Shown: positions 18,475 to 28,491 of the stretch, in pieces
Position numbering within the stretch: position 1 is the stretch's first letter
How the letters are laid out: the number at the start of each line of letters is the position of its first letter
Source of the DNA: Endomicrobium sp.
GTDB taxonomy: Bacteria > Elusimicrobiota > Endomicrobiia > Endomicrobiales > Endomicrobiaceae
DNA length: 64,000 bases
NCBI GenBank assembly: GCA_031260705.1
Contig: JAISLA010000017.1
Coordinates: 1-64,000, forward strand
Direction: 5' to 3'
The notes under the pieces: generated by a model
Told to the model about the DNA's origin: nothing
What the model saw: only the letters and a program-made list of their open reading frames with translations
The model's database searches: none
Program-made: the position numbers and the translations under genes

Positions 18475-19278
18475 TTATTACACCTATTACATCCACACAG
18501 ACTGCCAAAGCAGATAAACAATTTCTCAATGACAGGTTTTTTTTGCAACTTACTGCTATAAACGGTTTTACACACACTGTTAAATACAGAGAGACTGCTT
18601 GTTATTTTATCCGCAGTGTTTTCATCTGCCGCCAAAGCATTTAAATCGTATTTTTTGTGTTTATGTTTACATTTAAATTACTAGGGCTTCAGATTATTCA
18701 ATATTATATTTTTTATATCAGCAATAACAAAAATAAATCAAATCTACAACTGCTGTCCCAGTAATCATCATTGACAGTCTTTTATAATATTCAGCATTTT
18801 CCTCTATTTAGCACTTTATCTCCGCTACAGGCGCTGCAATAAAATATGAATTTTCAGCATTTGCTTTTCAACACTTAAAAGCATAGAGTTCTTCTCTTAT
18901 TTGCCGAGCAAATCCCCAAAATGCTGGTTTTTAAGCTTTTTTATCTACTTAGGTATTTTATGATATTTACTGCTTAAATGATTTTTGCAGCCGTAAAATA
19001 GCTTTGAAACTATGTAAAAAGTTACACAAGAAGCAATCATCATCAGATTATCGTTTAGTTTTAATAAGCATAAACATGGGAAAAATTTAGTAATTTTTCC
19101 TATAATATTTATATATACGTATTAACCGAACCATCTCAGTATTGATATTTATTTTGTTTATTTCGTTTTCGCTGTAATATAATAAAAACCTTATTTTATT
19201 GCATAATTTGTATTCGGTAATGTCAATTTTTTGCAGAGCCGTTAATTCCAGTCACTTTCATACTTATATATAAAACTA
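18475..19278 (-). pseudogene. 800-base gap with decayed coding sequence of unknown identity
   Basis: No intact gene lies here, but the minus strand shows coding-like pieces in shifting frames. About 66 open codons ending at 18473 (KYDLNALAADENTADKI near the start) stop with TGA overlapping the folP ATG as ATGA, the arrangement of a co-translated neighbour. Further upstream, in another frame, about 70 codons with two stops include AENAEYYKRL-like and MMITGTAVVDLIYFCY segments. I could not name the gene. The upstream end (about 19100-19278) is very AT-rich and contains a perfect 9-bp hairpin at 19079-19100. Confidence 0.4.
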
Positions 19279-19851
19279 TCATCTTAATAGAGACATAGCT
19301 TCGGAACGTGTTCTTACGTCTTTCAAAAATATGCCACGCATGGCGGAAGTAATCATTTTTGAACCAGTTTTTTTTACACCTCTCATCGTCATGCACAAAT
19401 GTTCTGCTTCAATAACTACCATAACTCCATGCGGCTTTACAAACTTCATTATGATATCTGCAAGTTGTTTTGTAAGTCTTTCCTGAAGCTGCAGTCTATT
19501 TGCAAAAATTTCAACAAGTTTTATAAGTTTTGACACTCCAATTATCTTGTCTTTTTTAGGTATATACGCTATATGCGTTCTACCGAAAAAAGGAAGTAGA
19601 TGATGTTCGCACAGAGAATAAAAAGTAATATCTTTAACTAAAACTATCTCTTCATGATCTTCTGTCGCATAATGCACTGGAATAAATTTTAAAGGATCAA
19701 TTTTATTTCCAGATAATACTTCCTTATAAAACTCCGCAACTCTTTCAGGCGTACGTTTTATACCCTCTCTGTTTAAATCTTCACCAAAAGATTCAAGCAA
19801 AAGTTTTACGGCTTTTTGTGCTTTTTTTTCATCAAAATTAAATATTTTCAC
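19279..19851 (-). CDS. folE: GTP cyclohydrolase I
   Basis: 190 residues, normal length. It opens GTP to 7,8-dihydroneopterin triphosphate, the first folate step. The zinc and substrate site is plain in FYSLCEHHLLPFFGR, and GVSKLIKLVEIFANRLQLQERLT is the core helix signature. A second conserved Cys lies in EAEHLCMTMRGVKK. It sits between ftsH and the decayed gap before folP. Together with folP and folK, most of dihydropteroate synthesis is represented; folB is not in this window. Confidence 0.97.
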   Translation of the reverse strand: MKIFNFDEKKAQKAVKLLLESFGEDLNREGIKRTPERVAEFYKEVLSGNKIDPLKFIPVHYATEDHEEIVLVKDITFYSLCEHHLLPFFGRTHIAYIPKKDKIIGVSKLIKLVEIFANRLQLQERLTKQLADIIMKFVKPHGVMVVIEAEHLCMTMRGVKKTGSKMITSAMRGIFLKDVRTRSEAMSLLR

Positions 19852-19914
19852 TTAGTATTTTTCCCTCTTTCAGATAACTAAGATTAATTCCAGCAATGTT
19901 CTACAATAATCAAG

Positions 19915-21810
19915 TCAGCTGACTATAACTCTTTCATTTATAACTTTTTTTTCAACAGCAGATTTTTTTTTAGTTTCCGTATCAACAGAACTGCTTTCAG
20001 ATAAAGGCACTAATTCCTCGCCTTTTATTATTTTATCTATATCTTCACCGCTTAAATTTTCTCTTTCCAGAAGATAGCTTACAATTTTATTTAAAACACT
20101 CATATTATCTTTAATAATTTTAGAAGCTCTGCTCTTTGAGCTGTATATAATGTTTTTAACTTCTTCGTCTATAAGTTCAGAAGTTTTCCCTGAATGCCTT
20201 GCATCTCTTGAAATATCTCTTCCTAAAAACACTTCTTCGTTAGGTCTCTGAAGAGCCATAGGTCCTATTTTATCACTCATGCCAAATTCAGTAACCATTC
20301 TCATGGCAATTTCCGTCGCTTTAGATATATCGTTTTGCGCGCCCGTAGTAATCTCAGAAAACACAAGCTCTTCAGCAACACGTCCGCCAAACAATATTGA
20401 AAGTTTGTCCAGAAGCTCAGATCTTGAAGTTAAATATTTATCTTCTTCCGGAAGCTGCAACGTATATCCCAAAGCGGGACCGCGCGGAATTATAGAAACC
20501 TTATGCACAGGATCTGCCGACGGCAAAAATTTTGCGACAAGAGTATGTCCCGCTTCATGATAAGCAATAATCTTCTTTTCTTTATCAGACATCAAACGCG
20601 ACTTCCTCTGAGGTCCGGTAAGAATTCTGTCTATTGCTTCTTCCATATTTTTCATATTCACGGTTTTTTGGTCATTTCTTGCCGCAAGAAGAGCCGCCTC
20701 ATTTACAAGATTTGCAAGATCCGCGCCGACAAATCCGGGAGTTCTTCTTGCAATTACGTTTAAAATTACATCGCTGTCAAGTTTTATTTTTTTTGAATGC
20801 ACGCCAAGTATTTCTTCTCTGTCTTTAAGATCAGGGCTTGGAATAATAACCTGTCTGTCAAATCTTCCCGGTCTTAAAAGCGCAGGATCTAAAACATCCG
20901 GTCTGTTTGTTGCGGCAATCAGAATCACGCCCTCTTTGCTATCGAAACCATCCATTTCAACAAGAAGTTGATTTAATGTCTGTTCCCTTTCATCATGTCC
21001 GCCGCCTATACCCGCAAATCTGTGTCTACCCACAGCGTCTATTTCATCTATAAACAACAAACACGGAGCAGATTTTCTGCCATGGTCAAACAGATCTCTT
21101 ACTCTTGAAGCGCCAACACCTACAAACATCTCGACAAATTCCGAACCGCTTGAAGAGAAAAATGGGACATTGGCTTCACCTGCAACAGCTTTTGCAAGCA
21201 ACGTTTTTCCTGTTCCCGGAGATCCGAAAAGCAAAACACCTTTAGGAATTTTTCCGCCAAGTTTTTGGAACCTTGCCGGATCTTTTAAAAACTCTATTAT
21301 TTCTTGAAGTTCTTCTTTTGCCTCATCACAACCCGCGACATCTTTAAAAGTAATCTTTTTTGAAGCACCGACAGCAAGTTTTGCTTTTGTCTTACCAAAA
21401 GACATAGCCTGCTTGTTTCCCATAGACATACCGCGCATCATCCAAAAACAGAATAAAATTAAAAGAACTACAGGTCCCCAATTTAACAGTAAAGATCCAA
21501 GCCACCCGCTCTTTTCCGTAGCTGAAAATTCAAGCACTTTATTGTCTTCCATATCTTTTACAAGATTTGGATCATCCATAGGAACGGTTTTAAATCTTTT
21601 AAAAACTCCGGCATTGTCTCTGAACTGTCCTTTGATAAGTCCGGGAGCGACCAAAACTTTAAATACGCTTCCTGCCTTTATATGCTGTTTAAACTGGGAG
21701 TATTCAAGCTCGACTTCATTCCCTCCCTGTCTAGTAAAATTTATAAACATAAATACAATAATTAACAGTGTTATCCAAAAAAATACAAACCATGGATTGC
21801 TTTTCTTCAT
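19915..21810 (-). CDS. ftsH: ATP-dependent zinc metalloprotease FtsH
   Basis: 631 residues. A membrane-anchored AAA+ protease that removes misfolded membrane proteins and regulators. Two transmembrane segments (about 8-25 and 108-125) flank the periplasmic domain. Walker A is GSPGTGKT at 196-203, Walker B FIDEID at 253-258, the second-region homology follows, and the zinc motif HEAGH is at 418-422. The acidic C-terminal tail is typical. It lies downstream of tilS and an hpt relic, the well-known tilS-hpt-ftsH order. Confidence 0.98.
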   Translation of the reverse strand: MKKSNPWFVFFWITLLIIVFMFINFTRQGGNEVELEYSQFKQHIKAGSVFKVLVAPGLIKGQFRDNAGVFKRFKTVPMDDPNLVKDMEDNKVLEFSATEKSGWLGSLLLNWGPVVLLILFCFWMMRGMSMGNKQAMSFGKTKAKLAVGASKKITFKDVAGCDEAKEELQEIIEFLKDPARFQKLGGKIPKGVLLFGSPGTGKTLLAKAVAGEANVPFFSSSGSEFVEMFVGVGASRVRDLFDHGRKSAPCLLFIDEIDAVGRHRFAGIGGGHDEREQTLNQLLVEMDGFDSKEGVILIAATNRPDVLDPALLRPGRFDRQVIIPSPDLKDREEILGVHSKKIKLDSDVILNVIARRTPGFVGADLANLVNEAALLAARNDQKTVNMKNMEEAIDRILTGPQRKSRLMSDKEKKIIAYHEAGHTLVAKFLPSADPVHKVSIIPRGPALGYTLQLPEEDKYLTSRSELLDKLSILFGGRVAEELVFSEITTGAQNDISKATEIAMRMVTEFGMSDKIGPMALQRPNEEVFLGRDISRDARHSGKTSELIDEEVKNIIYSSKSRASKIIKDNMSVLNKIVSYLLERENLSGEDIDKIIKGEELVPLSESSSVDTETKKKSAVEKKVINERVIVS

Positions 21811-22040
21811 TTAAAAAACTCCTTTTAATTTTCCGGTGCAAAGGCAATCATCCGAAAAATCCGACGTAATCCAAACCACGTCATACGGCAAAATAACCAC
21901 GCCTTTCCAAACAATAGTACTCAAACATCGACATTTAAAATAAATCGAAATAAGCGGAATTTCTTTATCTTTAAAACAGATGGATATTCTGCGACGCAAA
22001 TTCAGAGATTCTCTTTTTTATTTTTCTCAGAAAAAAAATA
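21811..22040 (-). pseudogene. hpt: Relic of hypoxanthine phosphoribosyltransferase (hpt)
   Basis: The gap between tilS and ftsH is where hpt normally sits. The minus strand still shows Hpt C-terminal pieces in changing frames: ESLNLRRRISI, resembling the basic strand before the hood; KDKEIP; PYDVVW; then, shifted by one frame, GLDYVGFFG, a stop, and LPLHRK, matching the GYGLDY...R.LP end of Hpt. An open 62-codon frame covers the region but mixes these frames, so it is not a gene. The N-terminal half and the PRPP loop are gone. Confidence 0.5.
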
Positions 22041-22074
22041 ACATCCGCATATATATATCTGATTTTTATCAACT

Positions 22075-23040
22075 CTAATTTCTTATAAAACAAGCTTTAC
22101 CTGATTTTATTTTAAAAATCCAACCGGCAGAGAATCTGTAAACAGATATGTCTGACAACACAATTTTACGCATTATCAGATTAATATGTGAATTATATTT
22201 CTTTTCTGGCAATAGGTTTTTTAGAATTCTAAATCGTATTGCTTCATTATATCGCAAAAACGTCTTTAAATCAAGCAAAATTTGATTCTTTTGTTTCTTT
22301 ATACACTTTTTCAAAAATTTAGCAGAAATTTCTTCCAGATACGCATTTTCCCGAGACTGTATGCAGCTTAAAGCAAAAATATGTTCCACAGCCATAGGGT
22401 TTATTTTTTCAAAAACAGGCATAAGCGACAGCCTTATTTTATTTCTTGTATATATGTCCGAAAAATTAGATTTATCAGTGCAAAATGGAAGCTTATGATT
22501 TCTGATATATTCTTCAATTAATTTTCTCTTAACCGGAAGCAGCGGTCGTATTACGATAAGATTTTTATTTATTTTTCTTTTCTGCGGTATACCGGCAAAA
22601 TTTCCGCTCCCTCTCAAAAACCGCATAAGCACGGTTTCGGCGTTATCATTTGCGTTATGTGCTGTAACAATTTTATTATACCTATATTTTTTTGCAATTC
22701 TCTCAAGAGTTAAATATCTCAAGTTACGCCCGGCTGTCTCAACCGAAAGAGAATACTTTTTGGAATACTCTTTTACACCTATTTCCTCAAGAAGACAGTT
22801 TATTCCGAATTCAGCCGACAAATCCTTGACAGTTTTCGCTTCTTTTACGGATTCTTTTCTTAAATTATGGTTAAAATTTACCGCCAAAAGAACAATATCC
22901 ATTTTTTTGGCAAGACGCCAAAACAAATGTAACATACACATGGAATCCATACCGCCCGATACTGACAAAATAATTTTATCTCCGGGTATAACAAAACCGT
23001 TCTGAGAAACGTTTTGATAAAAAATATTCCACGTTTTCAT
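22075..23040 (-). CDS. tilS: tRNA(Ile)-lysidine synthetase
   Basis: 321 residues. It uses ATP and lysine to make lysidine at C34 of the CAU-anticodon tRNA-Ile2, letting it read AUA. The PP-loop SGGMDS is at 28-33, followed by ALNFNHNLR-type sequence (VNFNHNLRKES) and the TAHNANDNAETVLMRFLRG motif. The C-terminal tRNA-binding region is short. Its ATG overlaps the mprF-like stop by 4 bases. In an AT-rich genome this enzyme is essential. Confidence 0.94.
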   Translation of the reverse strand: MKTWNIFYQNVSQNGFVIPGDKIILSVSGGMDSMCMLHLFWRLAKKMDIVLLAVNFNHNLRKESVKEAKTVKDLSAEFGINCLLEEIGVKEYSKKYSLSVETAGRNLRYLTLERIAKKYRYNKIVTAHNANDNAETVLMRFLRGSGNFAGIPQKRKINKNLIVIRPLLPVKRKLIEEYIRNHKLPFCTDKSNFSDIYTRNKIRLSLMPVFEKINPMAVEHIFALSCIQSRENAYLEEISAKFLKKCIKKQKNQILLDLKTFLRYNEAIRFRILKNLLPEKKYNSHINLIMRKIVLSDISVYRFSAGWIFKIKSGKACFIRN

Positions 23041-25607
23041 CTTTTAAAGAATCTTCTGAACAAATGTTTTCCGTCGACCGTTCTAAGCGAAGAAATAAGA
23101 GTCATAAAATTCTTAATAAAAGTAACGATATACTTATCCGGATGTACTGCAATATATTTGTTACGCCATACAGGATTCAACTTATCTTTAAATTCTCTCA
23201 AAAATACAAGATTATAATCAAAATGTTCGGCAAACATAAACATTTTTGCAAAATGCCTTATCACTCCGCCGCCATTATTTACTGACGGGGAATATGCAAA
23301 ACCCAAATTAAACCAATCGTATCCATTTTCTTTAGCCCACAAAATATTTTTAAACACAATATAAGCAAAAACATTATGATCGCATTTTATATATCTTACA
23401 ACTTCGGAAGACAACTCACACTTGTTTTTAGCTTTTATAACAACAGAAAAAGCATAAATTTTGCCAGCTTTTTCCAATACCCCAAAGTCCATATCGTTCA
23501 TATAAGATTCGTCATATTTTCCCGGTATGAAACTTCTCTCAATATAGTTGGTATTTTTTCCCCACTCTTTGTTTATCTTTGCAAATATCTCTCTGTACTG
23601 CCCAAACTGTCTGGCATTCATTATTTGATATTTAAATCCTGTATCTTCTATCTCTTTTTCCAAACGGCAGAAATATTCAAAATGACTGTCTCCTTTGTCA
23701 AAAGTTATTAAAGGAACTCTCGCTTCCTGTCCTATATTAAAAGTATCAAGCCCTATATCGTCATAAATCTGCACATATTTATGATCTATTCCGATAAAAG
23801 CGGGTCTTGCCGAAGCGTTGTCCGCAATTTCTTTAAATTTCCATAAAAGTTCGTTTTTGCGCTCGGATTTGCCAACAGGATCTCCCAAAGCAATCCAACT
23901 GCTTTTTGATTTTGCATACATAATAAATGCATCTTTTTCATCGTTTACAATATAACTTTTATCGGAGGCAAGTGCATTAAACGAGTATGTGTAATCCGAA
24001 GAGTCAACTATATTTTTTATATCGCGACTTGTAAATGAGACAGGTTTCTTAAAGAAATTTCTTGATATCTGTTCCAAAATAACTATAAAGATTATAATTC
24101 CTATACCCAAACTTGCCCTTAAAAATCTTGCGGCATTCGTAGTACTTAAAATATTTTTAAAAAATACGTCCAAATGTATCCAAGAAAAAATATCCTGCCT
24201 ATTTACAAATAATCCTATCCATACTGATAAAACAAAAACTCCTATAATGGCACTAAACCACCACGCGCTGAACGCCGTATTCAATAACGATATATCCCTG
24301 TAAAAATATTTTTTAGAAAATAAAAAAGCGATCAGCAACACTATAAGACACAAAAGCACCAAAGGCGGCTCGCCTACCATAAGTATAAGAACAATCGTAA
24401 AGCTTATCAAAATACAGGCAGCACTCCATGCATTTTTAACTCTAAACTGCAAAGTTTTTGAAACAAAAAGCAACCCTATTGCCGCAATGCTCAGCAGAAA
24501 ATGCGATAAATCGACAAACCATGCAGGAAGAATATTTATGACAAATTTTAACTGCACTGCATCAAAAGGCACAGATGTAGAAAACATCACAATCATACCA
24601 GCAAAAAATGACGATAGCGATATAACCTGAATTACAATAGAAGAAATAGTCTTTCCAAAAATCTTTATGTTCCCGTTAAATTTCTTTGTAAACATCATAA
24701 TCTCAAAAGCACATAAAAGAGCAAGCGCTATTAAAAGTGGGAAGAAATAAAATATTACCCTGTAAGCAAGCAACCCTCCGATAACTCCGGGGTTGCTTGC
24801 GGAATTTGGGAGTAGTTTTAAAATGGCAGTTTCAAAAACCCCCATACCGCCCGGCACCTGACTTATAATTCCCAAAAGCTGCGATACAAGAAAAGCTTTA
24901 AGCAAAACAAAATAAGATATTTCTCCGGCAGGCATAAGAATGTAAAGAATAAGCGATGCGATAAACCAGTCACATGTGGCAAGCAAAATCTGCGAAGAAA
25001 CAATTTTAATATCTGGAAAAGCTACACTCCATTTAAATATTTTTATTGGTTCTGAATACAGTATGCTAAAAAAAACATACAAAACCAGAACAGCGATGAA
25101 AAACAGACCTATTGTTCTAGTAGTAAAATTAAAACTAAACACTCCTTCCAGAGAAACAGGCGCAAAAGTAAAAATAAGCCCGCCAACCGTTAAAAGACCG
25201 AGCCAGATTGTCGTTGAAGAAAAAAGAAGAACCTTTGTAACGTCAACCATTGACACGTTGTATACTGAGTAAATCCTGTATCGTATTGATCCGCCAAAAA
25301 GCATTGAATAGCCGGTATTGCTTCCTAAAACGTTGCTTATAAAACATGTGAACAAAATGTCTTTAGGACTTAATGGAACTTTCAAACCTATGTACTTAAA
25401 TGCGACAACATCATACCCGCCTAAAATTAGATAATACGATAAAGACAAAAATAAAGCTATTGTAATTCTCAATGTCGGTATTGCTTTTAATGTATTTATA
25501 ATATCAACGTAATTCAAATCTTTCAGCTGATTGTGAAGCAATATCAGCGCCCCAATAAAAATCAAAAAGCCTAAGGGCACAATAGTAAATTTTATCCATT
25601 TTCTCAT
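23037..25607 (-). CDS. MprF-like protein: multi-span flippase domain plus DUF2156 aminoacyltransferase
   Basis: 856 residues, the size of full-length MprF. The first 500 residues or so hold about 13-14 hydrophobic spans including GVFETAILKLLP, as in the UPF0104/flippase domain. The remainder is a soluble DUF2156 domain (for example IALGDPVGKSERKNELLWKF and WFNLGFAYSPSVN), which in MprF transfers Lys or Ala from tRNA to phosphatidylglycerol. MprF adds positive charge to the membrane and resists cationic peptides. The substrate cannot be told from sequence. It overlaps tilS by 4 bases. Confidence 0.88.
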   Translation of the reverse strand: MRKWIKFTIVPLGFLIFIGALILLHNQLKDLNYVDIINTLKAIPTLRITIALFLSLSYYLILGGYDVVAFKYIGLKVPLSPKDILFTCFISNVLGSNTGYSMLFGGSIRYRIYSVYNVSMVDVTKVLLFSSTTIWLGLLTVGGLIFTFAPVSLEGVFSFNFTTRTIGLFFIAVLVLYVFFSILYSEPIKIFKWSVAFPDIKIVSSQILLATCDWFIASLILYILMPAGEISYFVLLKAFLVSQLLGIISQVPGGMGVFETAILKLLPNSASNPGVIGGLLAYRVIFYFFPLLIALALLCAFEIMMFTKKFNGNIKIFGKTISSIVIQVISLSSFFAGMIVMFSTSVPFDAVQLKFVINILPAWFVDLSHFLLSIAAIGLLFVSKTLQFRVKNAWSAACILISFTIVLILMVGEPPLVLLCLIVLLIAFLFSKKYFYRDISLLNTAFSAWWFSAIIGVFVLSVWIGLFVNRQDIFSWIHLDVFFKNILSTTNAARFLRASLGIGIIIFIVILEQISRNFFKKPVSFTSRDIKNIVDSSDYTYSFNALASDKSYIVNDEKDAFIMYAKSKSSWIALGDPVGKSERKNELLWKFKEIADNASARPAFIGIDHKYVQIYDDIGLDTFNIGQEARVPLITFDKGDSHFEYFCRLEKEIEDTGFKYQIMNARQFGQYREIFAKINKEWGKNTNYIERSFIPGKYDESYMNDMDFGVLEKAGKIYAFSVVIKAKNKCELSSEVVRYIKCDHNVFAYIVFKNILWAKENGYDWFNLGFAYSPSVNNGGGVIRHFAKMFMFAEHFDYNLVFLREFKDKLNPVWRNKYIAVHPDKYIVTFIKNFMTLISSLRTVDGKHLFRRFFKR

Positions 25608-25973
25608 TATGTGTTAATCCTCAGAATCCAATTATGCAAAACGGCGAGGAAATAAAAATTAAAATATAATATATGACAGCAAATTGAAATCAGCTTTCTG
25701 CCATATATCAAAATAGCTTATCTCATTCTTATCGTTAAATCAAAAATTAAAATGACATAATGACATATATAATAAACAAAAAAGCAGCCTGAAAAGAAAA
25801 TTCACATATAAATATAAATAAATGTTTCTGAAATCTTCAAGCAACAGTCAAAATATTTTTATAATGTTGTATAGTATGATAACACATTTTATATATGTGT
25901 ATGAAAATGATAGGTACGTGCAATAAATGCAAGAAAACAGACGGCATTTTTTTGACAATGAAACCCTCTATAA
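25608..25973. other. Intergenic stretch without a recognised feature
   Basis: This 366-base AT-rich interval lies between the mprF-like gene start and the end of the ABC ATPase gene. No reading frame, RNA gene or strong promoter was convincing on either strand. It should contain the promoter for the mprF-tilS unit, but several AT-rich candidates cannot be separated by eye. Confidence 0.6.
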
Positions 25974-26759
25974 CTACACTGCCGTAATCTCATATAAGCC
26001 GTTATTTTCGGCAAGTTTTACTTTCATATCAAAAAGAGAAGAGAGTTTATCGCAAGTAAAAACTTCACTGCGTTTTCCGTCGGCAAAAATCTTCCCGTCT
26101 TTAAAAAAGACAAATCTGTTCATTTCAGGAATAATGTCCGACACTAAATGTGTTACAAGTATTATTTTTGTTCCGGAACACGAAATTTTTCTCATTGTAT
26201 TGTGAAGTTTCAAAGATGATGAAATATCTAAACTGTTTGACGGTTCGTCTAAAACTAAAACTTTAGGACTGTTTACAAGCGCTCTTGCTATTAAAAATCT
26301 TCTTGTTTCTCCGGACGACATAGTTTCAAGTTTTTTATTCCTTAGAGAAGCTACATCCAAAAAATCAATCATGTCTCTGGCTTTTTTAGTCATCTCTTTT
26401 GTAACGGTATGATTGCTTGATATGCCAACACTTGAGAAAAATCCCGATAAAACGGCTTCAAAACCCGTTATCTCGTTGTGAAAATCATGTTGGAGTTCGT
26501 TTGTTACTATTCCGAGCATACTGCGCAAATCATGTATATTCCATCGACTGTGTCCAAACAATCTGCAAACCGTACCATTTCCGGTATAAGACGGGTAAAT
26601 TTTACCGATTATAAGTTTGATAAAAGTAGATTTTCCTGAGCCGTTAGGACCTATTACCGCAACATTTTCGCCGGAACCTATATTAAGATTAATATCATCT
26701 AAAATTTTTCTGTCGGCACGAAGTACAGAAACTTTTTTTAATTCAATAAAACTATTCAC
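25974..26759 (-). CDS. ABC transporter ATP-binding protein, ModF-like
   Basis: 261 residues, one nucleotide-binding domain. Walker A GPNGSGKST is at 37-45; the Q-loop region is around NELQHDF; the signature is SSGETRR, a variant of LSGGQ as seen in ModF/YlmA-type ATPases; Walker B is VLVLDEPSNSLD; and the switch His is in VTHLVSD. No membrane or binding subunit lies beside it, so its partner and substrate are unknown. It may act as an orphan ATPase. The gene diverges from the MATE exporter gene. Confidence 0.85.
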   Translation of the reverse strand: MNSFIELKKVSVLRADRKILDDINLNIGSGENVAVIGPNGSGKSTFIKLIIGKIYPSYTGNGTVCRLFGHSRWNIHDLRSMLGIVTNELQHDFHNEITGFEAVLSGFFSSVGISSNHTVTKEMTKKARDMIDFLDVASLRNKKLETMSSGETRRFLIARALVNSPKVLVLDEPSNSLDISSSLKLHNTMRKISCSGTKIILVTHLVSDIIPEMNRFVFFKDGKIFADGKRSEVFTCDKLSSLFDMKVKLAENNGLYEITAV

Positions 26760-26890
26760 TCTACTACTCCTTCTCTATACAACAGGTAGATTTTGTAATG
26801 TACGGCAGAAAAAAGAAAGTGACATTATGCCACAAGTGCCGTCTTAACGATTTGAGAATAAAAAAGTAATTATATAAAATATATGATAAT

Positions 26891-28291
26891 ATGTTTAATC
26901 TAAAGACTCTTACTCTCATAAAAAAGCGATGGAGCGCTACCACAGGATATTCGGAGTTTCTTAAAATAGCTATTCCTTTGATTGTTTCCATAGGAGCATG
27001 GGCACTTCAATCTTATATAGGCAGACTTTTTCTTGCATGGTACTCTAATACTGCATACGTAGCATCTGTTCCAGCTGGACTTCTAAACTGTTCAATTATG
27101 GATATATTTATAGGGACAGTATCGTATATTGATGTTTTTATTTCGCAGTATAACGGGGAAAAAAATTATAAAGCAATAGGACCGTCCGTTTGGCAGAGTA
27201 TTTATCTTTCATTTTTCAGTTCACTCATAATTCTTTTCATCGCGTTTTTTTCCAAAAATATTTTTAACCTGACAGGACATCCTCAGGAGATTATTTTTGA
27301 AGAAATTAAATATTTTAAAGTCCTGTGCTATGGAGCATTCCCATATCTTTCAGCTTCCGCTATAGCGGGATTCTATTCAGGCAGAGGAAAAACAAAAACT
27401 ACTCTAATTGTAAATCTAGCGGGTATAATCTTAAACATTCTTTTTGACTATTTTTTGATTTTCGGTAACTGCGGATTTCCAGAACTAGGCATAGAGGGAG
27501 CAGGCATTGCGACCATTATCAGCTCAATTTTAATGCTCACTATGTTTTTGCTTTTGATAACTTCAAAGAAAAATAACGAGTTGTTTAACACAAGAAAATT
27601 TAAACCAGACTTTAATTTTATTAAGCGTCTTATAAAATTCGGTTTTCCAAACGGCATTCATCTTTTTTTTGACTTATTCATATTCGCATTTTTTACATTA
27701 ATAGTAGGCACTCTCGGCACGTTAGAACTGTCAGCTACGAATATGACTATAAGTATTTATTCCCTTTTTTATACGCCGGTTGCAGGCTGCGGAGTCACAA
27801 CATCAATTATCGTAGGCTATTATCTCGGTAAAAACAAAGCTTCCATTGCGCAAAGAGTCGTTAAAACAGCCCTGCATATAGTATATGCTTATATCATCCC
27901 GCTGGCTCTTATATATATATTTATACCAAATATACTCATACATCCTTTTTCAAAAGGCTCAGAAGTCTTAATTACCGAACAAATAAAACCAACCATAATT
28001 ATTCTGTTAAGATTTATAGCCGTATTTACACTTCTTGAATCGTCAAGTATTATATTTTCTTCGGCAATAAAAGGAGCCGGAGATACAAGTTTCGTGATGA
28101 AAACCCTGCTAACGCTTTTCGTATTTACCTCAATACCTATGTATTTAGTCATAAAAGTATTTAAAATGAGATTATACGCATGTTGGAGTATCTTAATTGT
28201 TTATGGCATTATGCTCACGGTTTCCTTTTACTTAAGATATAAAACAAATAAATGGAAACGTATGCGCATAGCTGAATCGACAGGTAGTTAA
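26891..28291 (+). CDS. MATE-family efflux transporter
   Basis: 466 residues with about 12 hydrophobic spans, the normal MATE size. It is expected to export cationic compounds using a Na+ or H+ gradient. The N-terminal segment FLKIAIPLIVSIGAWALQSY, the mid-protein GIEGAGIATIIS and the C-terminal repeat AIKGAGDTSFVM are MATE features in the two pseudo-symmetric halves. First plus-strand gene after a long minus-strand stretch; 130 bases separate it from the divergent ABC ATPase gene. A tRNA-Leu gene starts 5 bases after its stop. Confidence 0.92.
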   Translation: MFNLKTLTLIKKRWSATTGYSEFLKIAIPLIVSIGAWALQSYIGRLFLAWYSNTAYVASVPAGLLNCSIMDIFIGTVSYIDVFISQYNGEKNYKAIGPSVWQSIYLSFFSSLIILFIAFFSKNIFNLTGHPQEIIFEEIKYFKVLCYGAFPYLSASAIAGFYSGRGKTKTTLIVNLAGIILNILFDYFLIFGNCGFPELGIEGAGIATIISSILMLTMFLLLITSKKNNELFNTRKFKPDFNFIKRLIKFGFPNGIHLFFDLFIFAFFTLIVGTLGTLELSATNMTISIYSLFYTPVAGCGVTTSIIVGYYLGKNKASIAQRVVKTALHIVYAYIIPLALIYIFIPNILIHPFSKGSEVLITEQIKPTIIILLRFIAVFTLLESSSIIFSSAIKGAGDTSFVMKTLLTLFVFTSIPMYLVIKVFKMRLYACWSILIVYGIMLTVSFYLRYKTNKWKRMRIAESTGS

Positions 28292-28296
28292 ATAAA

Positions 28297-28380
28297 GCTG
28301 AGGTGGTGGAACGGCAGACACGCAGGTCTCAGAAGCCTGTCCCCGAAAGGGCGGTAGGGGTTCGAATCCCCTCCTCAGCA
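28297..28380 (+). tRNA. tRNA-Leu (anticodon CAG)
   Basis: 84 bases with a full cloverleaf. Acceptor arms GCTGAGG and CCTCAGC pair perfectly. The anticodon loop is CTCAGAA, giving CAG for CUG codons. A long variable arm (TCCCCGAAAGGG region), as in class II tRNAs, precedes the T arm GGGGTTCGAATCCCC. The discriminator is A. The 3' CCA is not encoded, so it must be added by a CCA-adding enzyme. Confidence 0.97.
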
Positions 28381-28491
28381 TATTTTTACTCTATTTCTTT
28401 GTAAGCAATCAAAAATTTTACAACTGACTGAAAATGTTAAATAAGCAGCAGATGCTTGAAATATTTTCACAAACATCAACAAGGATAAATT

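Noticed and set aside
18475..19278. YqaJ-type phage exonuclease relic
   Set aside because: A few strings (YY, VTG-like, DLIYFCY) looked suggestive, but the match is too short and patchy; left as an unidentified decayed frame.
20279..20560. Plus-strand frames of 60-150 codons across ftsH, uvrA, hsdR, tilS, glmM and others
   Set aside because: All are antisense shadows of intact minus-strand genes with strong family motifs.
21811..21999. 62-codon minus-strand frame upstream of ftsH as a real gene
   Set aside because: It mixes fragments of Hpt that belong to different frames and has no natural start; better read as an hpt relic.
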